In this document: piece after piece, positions 55,101 through 63,113 of the stretch | Numbering within the stretch: position 1 is the stretch's first letter | Layout: every line of letters starts with the position of its first letter | The notes under the pieces: model-generated | Told to the model about the DNA's origin: nothing | The model's input: the letters and a program-made list of their open reading frames with translations, nothing else | Database searches by the model: none | From: NCEH01 sp002257205 | GTDB taxonomy: Bacteria > Pseudomonadota > Alphaproteobacteria > Rhizobiales > Xanthobacteraceae | Strand: one strand, 5' to 3' | DNA length: 64,000 bases | Assembly (NCBI RefSeq): GCF_043195105.1 | Contig: NZ_JBAFWO010000003.1 | Position numbers and translations under genes: made by a program

Positions 55101-55497
55101 TGCCTATGTTCATCTGGACATGGACGGCTTCACCGAATCCGGCGGCGCGGCGGCGCTCACCTCCGGCGGGCTGACGCAGGACAACAGCTTCGCCACGCTC
55201 GGCCTGCGCGTCAGCCAGAGCATGGCCCTCGGCACCGGCACGCTGACCGCACGCGGCGGGCTCGCCTGGCAATATGCCTTCGGCGACATCAATCCCGACA
55301 TAGGCCTTGCCTTCGCGGGCGGCGGCGCGCCGTTCACGGTGAGCGGCGCCCCCATCGGGCGCAATGCGGCGCTGGTGAATGCGGGGCTCGATTTCCGCGC
55401 CACCGCGAACATGGTGCTCGGCATCAGCTATGGCGGGCAATTCTCCGACCAGGGCATGGACAATGCGCTCAACGGGCGCCTCGCCATCTCGTTCTGA
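52198..55497 (+). CDS. Autotransporter with class A acid phosphatase (PAP2) domain
   Basis: 1099 residues, starting at the ATG 52198 with GGGAGGG about seven bases before. A long signal peptide (about 30-60) is followed by a PAP2/class-A phosphatase domain (about 70-420) with the family's three motifs: GDPRPF, FPSGHSSAG and SRNILGVHYPTD. Residues about 450-740 are a beta-helix passenger with autotransporter-associated repeats (GTGTLVLAGTDTYTGGT, then N-S-G-T repeats). The last about 270 residues are the beta-barrel translocator, ending AISF. It should display a phosphatase on the cell surface or release it. Confidence 0.92.
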   Translation: MLSFLTVADDRKSIDADPAGTSRPGQRLSRVTGLAGALMAGAAATGLSLVSVTPATAQNVCLTPACIAAQSSGQIGALSAFSTLLNTAESQAFLQAVMAKDVEIYFSSTYDQKNLAVQNSIDAFVPNGVSANVWNMVNTPLGPTMAQNATNNQLPASVGNLLNVVLNDTLQVGPLKSAYAATNIYGIAYQYNVPGSVGDPRPFLTSPSIAANPWTTGQADANSLTGPASQAQQWIDNTASPAFPSGHSSAGNSTALTYAWMMPEQYQALLVAAQEFGLSRNILGVHYPTDVIGGRIAAMYNLVQLLANNPDYSSNFFEVATAASAELHVQLGSALAVPYAGCAGNVASCIAGGMFPSAAAFSEARQQYISSITYDLPSVGSTTDAPIVPVNAELLISTRFPYLSQDQWRDVLATTELPSGAPLDDHQTGWARLDLYSAAGGYGAFNQNVTVTMNAAAGGYNAIDVWSNDISGTGGLTKLGTGTLVLAGTDTYTGGTVVGGGTLAVTGSIIGDLSILAGANFVSAGGYSVAANAQLLNSGTFTSVNAPLSSSGTLINGGALDSAVINSGTMANLAGGTVTGAITNSGVLTNNGTVKGDVTNTGTFKGTGVLNGALANSGIVAPGNSIGTLTVNGAVSFSAGSTYQAEIGAPGQSDLIAATGPITISGAALTIIAGVGATPQLASYTLLTSGAGITGAFASVNDPFGTAYPFLDLTTTLSGNALSLNVVADATALATAGRTPNERAVGVALGALPASNSVLQAVVGLNGATAPAAFDALSGQIYASAATVLQQQSLYLREAIGGRQRQASGSAMQAGPQTSQLAPGLAATAWLQGYGAWGSTDASANTAGLSRSIGGVIAGIDTPVGDAWRLGIAGGYSQSTYDVDALSSSGTSDNYDLAAYASTRFSDIDLRLGAAYGWHDLSTSRTVLFPGFLNGLSSDSKAGTTQVFGEIARGFAAGATQFEPFAGLAYVHLDMDGFTESGGAAALTSGGLTQDNSFATLGLRVSQSMALGTGTLTARGGLAWQYAFGDINPDIGLAFAGGGAPFTVSGAPIGRNAALVNAGLDFRATANMVLGISYGGQFSDQGMDNALNGRLAISF

Positions 55498-55739
55498 ACC
55501 TTCCGCCGGCCAGTCCTTCCGCCCGCGCAAATCTCCGGCGCTGTTTTCGCTGCGTCGGAGGTTTCATTGCTGATTTGTAATAAATCCGCGCGGACGAGCG
55601 GAGACAATCCGGCTTTCCACTCTGGATTTATAATCATTCCATTCATTTGCACCCGTATTGAGGAACACAAGTGCGGTTGATATGCCATAGCCTGGATTTT
55701 TACTGCCGCTAACGCCCGCGCGGCTCCAGGATATTGAGC

Positions 55740-58394
55740 ATGTTGAAGGTCGTCTGGTTTCAGATTCATTGGTTCCTCGGCGTCACCGCTGGCGTCGTGC
55801 TGGCGGTGGTGGGCGTCACCGGGGCCATGCTCTCGTTCGAGGACGACATCCTCGCCGCGCTCAATCCCGGCATCATCACCGTACAGGCCGCGCCCACCGG
55901 ACCGCTGGCGCCGGACCAATTGCTGGAACGCATCCGCGCCAATGCGCCGGGCAAGACGCCCACCGCCTTGATGGTTTCGGCGGACCCGACGCGGGCGGCG
56001 CGCGTCACCTTCGCCCCGCCGCCGCAGCCGGCCGGTGCACCTGGAGGGGGGCCCGGCGGGCCGCGTGGCGAAAACCGCTATGTGAGCCCCTATGACGGCA
56101 CGCTGCTGGGCGATGTTCAGGGCCAGGCATTCTTCCGTTTCGTGATGCAGGTGCATCGCTGGCTGGCGGCCGGCGATGTCGGCAAGCAGATCGTCGGCGC
56201 CTCCACCATCGGCCTGATTGTGCTGTCGCTCTCGGGCCTCTATCTGCGTTGGCCGCGCCGGGCGCTCGACTGGCGCAACTGGCTGCGGCTGGATTTCGGC
56301 CGGAAGGGCCGCAGCTTCCTGTGGGAATTGCATTCGGTCATCGGCACCTGGGTGCTGCCCTTCTATCTGCTGGCCTCTCTGACGGGCCTCTATTGGTCCT
56401 ACGAGTGGTATCGCGGCGCGCTGTTCGACCTCACCGGCACCCCGCGCCCGGCACAGCAGGGCCCGCGCCCGGCTGGAGCGCCCCCAGCTGGCGCGCCCTC
56501 GGGGCCGCAGGCTGGCACACCGCCCGGCGCCGCCCCGGCCATGCCCGGCGAGCGGGGACCGCGCGAGGGACGTGAGGCGCGCAACGCGGCGCCGCTGAAT
56601 CTCGCCGTGCTCTGGCCGGCGTTCGTGCGCGAATCCGGCGGCTACAGCATCGCCACCGTGCGCCTGCCCCAGGGCAATGCGCAGATTCTCACCATCACCT
56701 ACCAGCCCGTGAACCCGGCCCATGAGCGGGCGAACAACACCCTGGTGCTGGATGCTGCGGGGCAGGTGCGCGAGCATCGCCGCTACGATGATCTGCCGGC
56801 CGGCCAGAAGCTCATGGGCAGCATCTTCCCGCTGCATTCCGGCAGCTTCTTCGGCTTTACCGGCACGTTGCTGATGATGATCGCGAGCCTGCTGATGCCG
56901 CTGTTCGCCATCACCGGCTGGATGCTCTATCTCGACCGCCGCAAAAAGAAGCGCGCGGCCCGCGCCGCCGCCGCACCGGTGGGAGCGACGCCCGTGAGCG
57001 AGGCCGCGCCAGTGCTGGTCGCCTATGCCAGCCAGACCGGCACCGCCGAGCGCCTCGCCTGGCAAAGCGCGAACGCGCTCCAGGCTGCCGGCCTGCCCGT
57101 GACCGTCGCGCCCCTGGCGGGCCTTGCGCCTGATGCCCTGGCGAAGGCGAAGCGCGCGCTGTTCGTGGTCTCCACCTTCGGCGCCGGCGAGCCACCGGAC
57201 GCCGCCCGCGCCTTCGCTCGGCGCATGGGCGCGCGGAACGCGCAGGACAGGCTGGCGAATCTCGATTACGGCGTTCTGGCGCTCGGTGATCGGTCATACC
57301 CGCATTTCTGCGGGTTCGGCGCGGACCTCGATGCCTGGCTGCGCACCCATGGCGCAACGCCGCTGTTCGACCGTGTCGAGGTGGACATGGAGGATGCGGG
57401 CGCGCTGCGCCATTGGCAGCAGCAGCTTGGCACCTTGTCGGGCCTGACCACCTTGCCCGACTGGAGCCAGCCCCATTATGAGGATTGGCGCCTCGTCAGC
57501 CGCCGCCTGCTCAATGCCGGCAGCGCGGGACTGCCCACCTTCCATCTCGCGCTGGAACGGGAAAGCGAGGCGGCGAGCTGGGCCGCCGGAGACATCGCCG
57601 AAATCGGCCCGCGCCTCGATCTTGAGACCGTGCAATGCACGCTCGATGCCCTCAAGCTCGACGGAGACGCGCCGGTCATCCATGGCGGGCAGACCCTGGC
57701 TTTGCGCGAGCTGCTGGCGCGCAGCCTGCAACCCGCCGCGCAGGATCATCCCGCCGCCAGCGCTCAAGCGCTCGCCGACCGCCTCAAGCCCCTGCCCCAT
57801 CGCGAATATTCCATCGCCTCCATCCCCGAGGACGGGCGGCTGGAACTGCTGGTGCGCCAGACCCGCACACCGGAAGGCGGCTATGGCCTCGGCTCCGGCT
57901 GGCTAACCCGCCATGCGGCGGACGGCGCGCGGATCGCGCTACGGATCCGCTCCAATCCCGCCTTCCACGGCCCGGAGGGCGCCCGGCCGCTGATTCTGAT
58001 CGGCAACGGCACCGGCCTTGCGGGCCTGCGCGCCCATCTCAAGCGGCGCGTGCGCGCGGGACATGATGCCAATTGGCTGATCTTCGGCGAGCGCAGCCAG
58101 CAGCACGATTTCTATTTCCGCGACGAAATCACCGCATGGCAGAGCGCCGGCGCACTCGCCCGGCTGGATCTCGCCTTCTCCCGCGACCAGGCGGAGCACC
58201 TTTATGTGCAGCATCGCCTGAAGGAGGCGGGTCCGGAAGTGGTGCGCTGGATCGAGGACGGGGCCTCAATCTATGTGTGCGGCAGCCTCCAGGGCATGGC
58301 CCCGGCGGTGGACCATGTGCTCAGCGAGCTGATCGGAACCGAGGCGCTGGAACAGCTCGCCGCGCAGCGCCGCTATTGCCGCGACGTGTATTGA
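55740..58394 (+). CDS. PepSY-TM / flavodoxin / FNR fusion reductase
   Basis: 884 residues. Residues 1-405 are a PepSY-type membrane part with four or so TM helices, His residues suited for heme (VHRWLAAGD, ELHSVIGTW) and two Pro/Gly/Ala-rich linkers. Residues about 420-560 are a flavodoxin-like domain (YASQTGTAERLAWQ). The rest is an FNR-type reductase (REYSIAS, LIGNGTGLAGL, YVCGSLQGMA). It can take electrons from NADPH to FMN and then across the membrane, as proposed for siderophore/ferric reductases. The ATG at 55740 is the start; TTG at 55734 is possible. The upstream 55560-55660 part is AT-rich and might carry an iron-responsive site. Confidence 0.88.
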   Translation: MLKVVWFQIHWFLGVTAGVVLAVVGVTGAMLSFEDDILAALNPGIITVQAAPTGPLAPDQLLERIRANAPGKTPTALMVSADPTRAARVTFAPPPQPAGAPGGGPGGPRGENRYVSPYDGTLLGDVQGQAFFRFVMQVHRWLAAGDVGKQIVGASTIGLIVLSLSGLYLRWPRRALDWRNWLRLDFGRKGRSFLWELHSVIGTWVLPFYLLASLTGLYWSYEWYRGALFDLTGTPRPAQQGPRPAGAPPAGAPSGPQAGTPPGAAPAMPGERGPREGREARNAAPLNLAVLWPAFVRESGGYSIATVRLPQGNAQILTITYQPVNPAHERANNTLVLDAAGQVREHRRYDDLPAGQKLMGSIFPLHSGSFFGFTGTLLMMIASLLMPLFAITGWMLYLDRRKKKRAARAAAAPVGATPVSEAAPVLVAYASQTGTAERLAWQSANALQAAGLPVTVAPLAGLAPDALAKAKRALFVVSTFGAGEPPDAARAFARRMGARNAQDRLANLDYGVLALGDRSYPHFCGFGADLDAWLRTHGATPLFDRVEVDMEDAGALRHWQQQLGTLSGLTTLPDWSQPHYEDWRLVSRRLLNAGSAGLPTFHLALERESEAASWAAGDIAEIGPRLDLETVQCTLDALKLDGDAPVIHGGQTLALRELLARSLQPAAQDHPAASAQALADRLKPLPHREYSIASIPEDGRLELLVRQTRTPEGGYGLGSGWLTRHAADGARIALRIRSNPAFHGPEGARPLILIGNGTGLAGLRAHLKRRVRAGHDANWLIFGERSQQHDFYFRDEITAWQSAGALARLDLAFSRDQAEHLYVQHRLKEAGPEVVRWIEDGASIYVCGSLQGMAPAVDHVLSELIGTEALEQLAAQRRYCRDVY

Positions 58395-58427
58395 GGGGGA
58401 GAGCGAGGGGCGGGACGCACCCACCCC

Positions 58428-59048
58428 TCAGTCAAGCACGGCGGCCTTCAGCAGGCAGACCATGAAGGCTGTGGCCGGCTCCGGGCCGAGGTTGCGGATG
58501 ACGTGGCGGCGGTCGCAGCGATAGCGCACCGTCTCCCCCGTCTTCGCGGTCTCGGTCACGCCGTCCACCTCGATCGTGAGCGTGCCCGCTGTCACGGTGA
58601 GGCATTCGATGGAGCCGATCTGATGGCCGTCGGACTCCAGCTCACCGCCCGGCTCGGCGCGGAATTCGTAATATTGCAGCCATTCCACCGTCTTGATCCA
58701 GCCGATGATGGAGAGACGGCACAAGCCGTCCTGCGACACCAGGATCGGCGTTTCGGCGCGGGTCAGCTTCTCGATGAACGGCGCCTCGTCGGAGGCGGCA
58801 AGCACGCGCTCCACTGTCATGTCCAGCGCGTGGGAGAGCCGCCAGACGGTCGCGAGGGTGGGATTGGTCTCGTTGCGCTCGATCTGGCTGATGATGGATT
58901 TCGCCACGCCGGACTGCTCGGAGAGTTCGGACAGCGAGAGATTATAGGCCTTGCGCAGCCGCTGGATGGTCTTGCCCAATTGGCCGGTCATCGCCTGGGC
59001 GCCATCCTCCGGACCCCGCTCGGTGCCCTTCTCCCGCTGCTGCGCCAT
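58428..59048 (-). CDS. XRE-family regulator with cupin domain
   Basis: 206 residues. Residues about 24-80 are the helix-turn-helix (IQRLRKAYNLSLSELSEQSG, VAKSIISQIERNETNPTLATVW). Residues about 115-200 are a cupin sensor domain (YYEFRAEPGGELESDGH, ETVRYRCDRRHVIRN). Such regulators control small-molecule or amino-sugar metabolism and usually repress their own gene. A perfect palindrome stands 17 bases before the start codon. It converges on the PepSY gene with 33 bases between the stops. Confidence 0.9.
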   Translation of the reverse strand: MAQQREKGTERGPEDGAQAMTGQLGKTIQRLRKAYNLSLSELSEQSGVAKSIISQIERNETNPTLATVWRLSHALDMTVERVLAASDEAPFIEKLTRAETPILVSQDGLCRLSIIGWIKTVEWLQYYEFRAEPGGELESDGHQIGSIECLTVTAGTLTIEVDGVTETAKTGETVRYRCDRRHVIRNLGPEPATAFMVCLLKAAVLD

Positions 59049-59064
59049 GCCTCATCCCTTTTGC

Positions 59065-59078
59065 CGAACGATCGTTCG
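59065..59078. promoter_or_regulatory. Candidate operator of the XRE-cupin gene
   Basis: CGAACGATCGTTCG is a perfect 14-bp palindrome, 17 bases upstream of the ATG. The position suits auto-repression. No experiment or consensus confirms it here. Confidence 0.4.
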
Positions 59079-59136
59079 CCGCACCGGACGATACTGTGAA
59101 AAGCCGGTCGTGCAAGGCGGTTTCGGCGCGATCCGC

Positions 59137-59952
59137 TCAATTGGTCCAGAGGGCATGGAAATGGTGCACGGGGCCGTGGCCATGGCCCACGTCCAGCTCA
59201 TCGGCGGCGGCGATGGCGCCGGTGATATAGGCCTTCGCTTCCCGCACGGCGCCTTCCAGATCCGCGCCTTTGGCAAGGCCCGCGGCGATGGCGGAGGACA
59301 GCGTGCAGCCGGTGCCGTGGGTGTTGCGCGTGGCATGGCGCGGCGCGGCGAGGCGCAGCATCCCGTCCTGGCTCACCAGCAGGTCGATGCTCTCCGGTCC
59401 CGAGCCATGGCCGCCCTTCATGAGCACCGCGCCGCAGCCGAGCGCCAGCAGCGCCTGGCCCTGCGCCAGCATCTCCGCCTCATCCTGCGCCGGGGGAAGA
59501 TCCAGCAAAGCCGCGGCCTCGGGCAGGTTGGGGGTGATGAGGGTGGCGCGCGGCAGCAGCACGTCCTTCAAGGTGGCGATGGCGGCATCCTCCAGCAGAC
59601 GGGCGCCGGAGGCGGCGACCATCACCGGGTCCAGCACGATGGTGCGGGCCTGGTGCCGCGCCAGCCCATCCGCCACCGCCACGATCGCCGCCGGGCGCGA
59701 CAGCATGCCGATCTTCACCGCCGCGACCGCAAGATCGCTGAACACGGCGTCGATCTGCGCGCCGATGAAGTCCGGCGGCACGTCGTGGATGGCGGTGACG
59801 CCCATGGTGTTCTGCGCGGTCAGCGCGGTCAGCACGCTGGCGCCATAGACGCCGAGGGCGGAGAAGGTCTTCAGATCCGCCTGAATACCGGCGCCGCCGC
59901 TGGAATCCGAGCCGGCAATGGTTACGGCGATGGGGATGAGGCTCTGTGGCAC
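59137..59952 (-). CDS. thiD: Hydroxymethylpyrimidine/phosphomethylpyrimidine kinase
   Basis: Phosphorylates HMP twice in thiamine synthesis and salvage. The 271 residues show the ribokinase-type start VTIAGSDSSGGAGIQADLK, ALTAQNT, and the anion-hole end NTHGTGCTLSSAIAAGL. The GTG at 59952-59950 is chosen because GGAG lies seven bases before it and homology starts there. A TPP riboswitch precedes it by about 80 bases, so expression is shut down when thiamine pyrophosphate is high. Confidence 0.95.
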   Translation of the reverse strand: MPQSLIPIAVTIAGSDSSGGAGIQADLKTFSALGVYGASVLTALTAQNTMGVTAIHDVPPDFIGAQIDAVFSDLAVAAVKIGMLSRPAAIVAVADGLARHQARTIVLDPVMVAASGARLLEDAAIATLKDVLLPRATLITPNLPEAAALLDLPPAQDEAEMLAQGQALLALGCGAVLMKGGHGSGPESIDLLVSQDGMLRLAAPRHATRNTHGTGCTLSSAIAAGLAKGADLEGAVREAKAYITGAIAAADELDVGHGHGPVHHFHALWTN

Positions 59953-60031
59953 GCGGCAGCTCCGACGGGCATCGAGGATGGCGCAGGAAGCCGGAAGATG
60001 CGGCACAGATGGGCGACCCAACGGCCGCCCT

Positions 60032-60125
60032 GCGCGATCTCGGTTTCCTTCGCCGGCATGATCCGGATCAGGTTCGCGGGTTGGACTGGCCTCTCAGCCC
60101 CGCATGATGCGGGACACCCCGACGA
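60032..60125 (-). promoter_or_regulatory. TPP riboswitch (THI element) controlling thiD
   Basis: On the minus strand the region reads GGGGTGTCC, a variable hairpin, GGGGCTGAGAG, then ACCCGCGAACCTGATCCGG and ATCATGCCGGCGAAGGAA. These are the conserved pieces of the TPP aptamer in the right order. It lies in the leader of thiD, the expected target. Confidence 0.95.
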
Positions 60126-60271
60126 GATGGCTTAGATGTAGAGAACCCCTGCCCACCCATCAAGCCCGCCCCTCAAGCCCGGCCTGTCCCGAGCGGTCGA
60201 TCCCCTTGCAAGGGCGCGCCCTTTTCGCCACCTTGGCGCCGCCCCGACGGGCCGCGCCAAGGAGAGTTTCC

Positions 60272-60508
60272 GTGATCGTCTTCTTCGTCCAGATCAAATG
60301 CCAGCTTGGGAAATCCTATGAGGTGGCCAACGCTTTGGCGGATGCGGAGATCGCCTCTGAAATCTATTCCACCGCCGGGGATTTCGACCTGCTGGTGAAA
60401 TTCTATGTGCCCAAGGACACCGACATCGGCCATTTCGTGAACGAGAAGGTGCAGAAGCTGGAGGGCATCCAGGACACGCGTACCCTCATCACCTTCAAGG
60501 CGTTCTGA
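60272..60508 (+). CDS. Stand-alone Lrp/AsnC ligand-binding (RAM) domain protein
   Basis: 78 residues forming only the beta-alpha-beta-beta-alpha-beta RAM domain of Lrp/AsnC regulators (FFVQIKCQLG, STAGDFDLLVKFYV, IQDTRTLITFKAF). The DNA-binding helix-turn-helix of full regulators is absent. Such short proteins are common in alphaproteobacteria. They may bind amino acids or hetero-oligomerise with full-length Lrp proteins. The GTG start at 60272 has AAGGAG seven bases upstream. Confidence 0.85.
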   Translation: MIVFFVQIKCQLGKSYEVANALADAEIASEIYSTAGDFDLLVKFYVPKDTDIGHFVNEKVQKLEGIQDTRTLITFKAF

Positions 60509-60536
60509 GGCTTCGACCGCCCCACATCCTGAAAAA

Positions 60537-60552
60537 TGTTTCACGTGAAACA
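60537..60552. other. parS: parS-type centromere site
   Basis: TGTTTCACGTGAAACA is an exact 16-bp palindrome matching the ParB-binding consensus of bacterial chromosomes. It lies 28 bases downstream of the RAM-domain gene, outside any gene. parS sites cluster near the replication origin, but neither parA/parB nor an origin is visible in the window. Confidence 0.8.
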
Positions 60553-60705
60553 AGGACTTAGCGCGGACGAACAGCGGTTTACTGGCGCTTCTCCGAAGCT
60601 CCACGGCGGAAGAAGCCGCGATTTCGGGCGAAGGTTCGCCGGTGAATTTCGGCGACCCGCCAAAGCGCCGGCAAACCCCGTCCTGCGCCGAAATTCGTTT
60701 CGATC

Positions 60706-61248
60706 CTACACCAGCCCGGCGAGGCCCAGCACGCCGCCCACCCCGATCAGCCAGATCGGATTGAGCCGCGTGGTCAGCGCGCCGACGGCGGCGAAGGCGG
60801 TCAGCCCATAGGCCAGCCAATGGGTGTCGGCGAGGCGCATCAGGATATAGGCGCTCGCCAGCACGATGCCGATGGTCAGCGCCGCCAGCCCGCGCTGGAT
60901 GGCGATGCGCAGCGGTGCGTCGCGGAAGCGATTTGACAGGCGCGACATGCCATAGGCCGCCACCCCCGCCGGCACGCACATGACCAGCGTCGAGGCGATG
61001 GCGCCGGGAATGCCCGCCACATACCAGCCGATCAAGGTCACCAGCAGCACGTTCGGGCCCGGTGTCACCTGGGCGATGGCGAACAGGTCCGCGAACGTGT
61101 CGCCGCTCATCCAGCCATTGGCCTCCACCGCCATGCGGTGCAGCTCGGGGATCACCGCGTTCGCGCCGCCGATGGCAAGGAACGAGATCACGAACATATG
61201 GACGACCAGATCGCCCAAGGGATCGCCCAGGGGATCGCGCCCGCTCAT
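60706..61248 (-). CDS. Chromate transporter, short-chain CHR subunit (second gene)
   Basis: 180-residue half of a chromate efflux transporter (CHR family) with about six hydrophobic segments. The family block FVISFLAIGGANAVIPELHR, then ADLFAIAQVTPGPNVLLVTLIG, is clear. It starts at the ATG 61248, overlapping the upstream subunit stop by four bases. Short-chain CHR proteins work as pairs with opposite topology, as seen here. Confidence 0.88.
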   Translation of the reverse strand: MSGRDPLGDPLGDLVVHMFVISFLAIGGANAVIPELHRMAVEANGWMSGDTFADLFAIAQVTPGPNVLLVTLIGWYVAGIPGAIASTLVMCVPAGVAAYGMSRLSNRFRDAPLRIAIQRGLAALTIGIVLASAYILMRLADTHWLAYGLTAFAAVGALTTRLNPIWLIGVGGVLGLAGLV

Positions 61249-61880
61249 CGCGACCACCGCCACGCGGCGAGGATGGAGAATGGCGCCAGCACCAGGATCA
61301 CCAGCAGCAGCGGAAAGCCCATCAGCCCGGCGCCGGCGAAGGCGAGCGCGGCGAACACCAAAGCGATGGGATTGCGCCGCTCGACGAAGCCCATCTTCAG
61401 CCCGAGCGCTACGAACAGCCCGACCGCGGCCGCCGAAATGCCGCGCAGCATGCCGGAAACGGCGGGCAGCTGTCCGTAATGCACATAAAGCGTCGCCAGC
61501 GTCACGCCGATGATGCAGGGGGCGATGATGAGCCCGCCGAAGGCCGCCGCCGCGCCCGCGAAGCCGCCGAATCGCGCGCCGACGCAGAACGACATGTTCA
61601 CGATGTTCGGCCCCGGCATGAGCTGGCAGATGGAAAGCAGTTCGTTGAACTCGCGCGCGCCCAGCCAGCGGCGCTGTTCCACCAGCTCGCGCCGCGCGAA
61701 CGGCAGCGCGCCGCCGAAGCCGGAAAGCGCAATGCGCAGGAAGCCGAAGAACAGCTCGGGCACGCGCGGCGGCGTCCCCTCGCCCATCTGCGAGAGCAGG
61801 TCGTCGGGGACGGAGTCTCGGGGGGGCGACTCTTGGGGGGCCGACTCTTGGGGAGTGGAGTCTTGAGGGGCGGGGCTCAT
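61245..61880 (-). CDS. Chromate transporter, short-chain CHR subunit (first gene)
   Basis: 211 residues. A Pro/Ser/Asp-rich N-terminus of about 30 residues comes from 15-bp tandem repeats. It is followed by the CHR domain (FFGFLRIALSGFGGALPFARRELV and LLSICQLMPGPNIVNMSFCVG). The ATG at 61880 is used; the frame stays open to 61949. It forms an operon with the second subunit. Together they would export chromate (or sulfate-like anions). Confidence 0.88.
   Translation of the reverse strand: MSPAPQDSTPQESAPQESPPRDSVPDDLLSQMGEGTPPRVPELFFGFLRIALSGFGGALPFARRELVEQRRWLGAREFNELLSICQLMPGPNIVNMSFCVGARFGGFAGAAAAFGGLIIAPCIIGVTLATLYVHYGQLPAVSGMLRGISAAAVGLFVALGLKMGFVERRNPIALVFAALAFAGAGLMGFPLLLVILVLAPFSILAAWRWSR
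61806..61865. repeat. Four tandem 15-bp repeats inside the first chr gene
   Basis: Units start at 61806, 61821, 61836 and 61851, with a shared GACTCTTG or GAGTCTNG core. On the minus strand they code four copies of [Q/R]-[D/E]-S-x-P near the N-terminus. Copy number could vary without frameshift. Confidence 0.8.
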
Positions 61881-61958
61881 GGTCTTGCCTTCATGGGCCG
61901 GTCGTCTCCTGCCCCATATGCCGCGCGTCTTTCCGCGCGCGGGCGCCATTTGAGATGC

Positions 61959-62849
61959 CTAAGGCGCGGTGCGCGGCGCGCGCCGGTGTTCCCGCCACGC
62001 CAGGCCCGCGCCGGCGGCCACGACCAGCGCGGCGCCGCAGAACATGAGCGGATGGGGCCATTCATGGAAGAAAATGGCGCCGAACATCACCGCCCACAGC
62101 AGCGTCGCATAATTGAAGGGCGCCACCACGGAGGCCGGGGCATGGCGGTTCGCGGCAGTCAGGAAAATCTGCCCCAAGCCGCCGGCGATGCCGATGCCGG
62201 CAAGCGCCACGCCCTCGCGCCAGCTCGGCAGTGTCCAGCCGAACGGCGCGGTGGCAAGGCCGGCGAGGCTCGCGACCGACGAGAAATAGAACACGATGGC
62301 GCCGGTGGTCTCGGTCTGGGTCAGGCGGCGCACCTGCGTCACCGCAAAGCCCGCCCCCACCGCGCCGGCCAGCGCGAAGCCGACGCCGATCACCACGCCC
62401 TCGGTGCGCAAATCGCTCGGCGAAAACGCCGGCCAGAGCATGACCAGAATGCCGAGGAACCCCACCGCCACCGCGCACCAGCGATAATTCGGCACGCGCT
62501 CGCGCAGCAGCAGCGCGGCGAGCACCACCGCCACCAGCGGTGTCACATAGGTAATGGCCACCGCCTCGGCGAGCGGGATGAAGGCAAGCGCGGCGAACCC
62601 CGCCCACATGGCGGCGACGCCCACCGTGCCCCGCACCACATGGCCGAAGGGCGAGCGCGTCGCCAGCGCCGAGCGCAATTCCCCGCGCCACGCCAGCCAC
62701 ACCACCACGGGCAGCAGGCCCACGAAGCTGCGGGCGAACACGATCTCGCCGCTCGGCACGTCGTCGGCCACGGCGCGCACGAGCGCGGACATGATCGCGA
62801 AGGCGAGGGTGGCGCCTAATTGAAAGAGGATACCGGCGATGGGGTTCAT
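61959..62849 (-). CDS. DMT-superfamily EamA transporter
   Basis: Inner-membrane transporter of 296 residues with ten hydrophobic helices in two EamA halves (FAIMSALVRAV..., FVGLLPVVVWLAWR, and the second half from about residue 145, with FNYATLLWAVMFG near the end). Members export amino acids or metabolites. The ATG at 62849 fits the family, with a weak ribosome site. The frame is open well upstream, but that is not transporter-like. Confidence 0.9.
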   Translation of the reverse strand: MNPIAGILFQLGATLAFAIMSALVRAVADDVPSGEIVFARSFVGLLPVVVWLAWRGELRSALATRSPFGHVVRGTVGVAAMWAGFAALAFIPLAEAVAITYVTPLVAVVLAALLLRERVPNYRWCAVAVGFLGILVMLWPAFSPSDLRTEGVVIGVGFALAGAVGAGFAVTQVRRLTQTETTGAIVFYFSSVASLAGLATAPFGWTLPSWREGVALAGIGIAGGLGQIFLTAANRHAPASVVAPFNYATLLWAVMFGAIFFHEWPHPLMFCGAALVVAAGAGLAWREHRRAPRTAP

Positions 62850-63113
62850 TATGAGTCTTGTCTGGCGCGCTGCACCCGACGGACGCACCGCCATGGCGAG
62901 ACCGCCATATAGCGTGGAGACCGGTAAAGGAGTCATGCCCGATCCACATGCCGCCGGCACGAGCATTTCCCCCAGCGCCGGGCAAAACGTTAACAACAGC
63001 GTGACCTTGGCGTCACGCGCCGGCAAAGCACCCCATGCATGGTGGACTTGGCGCGCCGGCACGGGCATCAGCGCTGAACGGGTGCCATGCCCGGGCGAGA
63101 ATGGGACGGGGTC

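Noticed and set aside
60536..60811. Frame beginning MFHVKQ at the parS palindrome
   Set aside because: Those residues are simply the translation of the parS sequence. There is no ribosome site, and the frame overlaps the CHR gene.
61062..62819. 585-residue plus-strand open frame rich in Arg, His, Gly and Ala
   Set aside because: Antisense to the chromate transporter and EamA genes. The composition is that of a GC-rich shadow frame.
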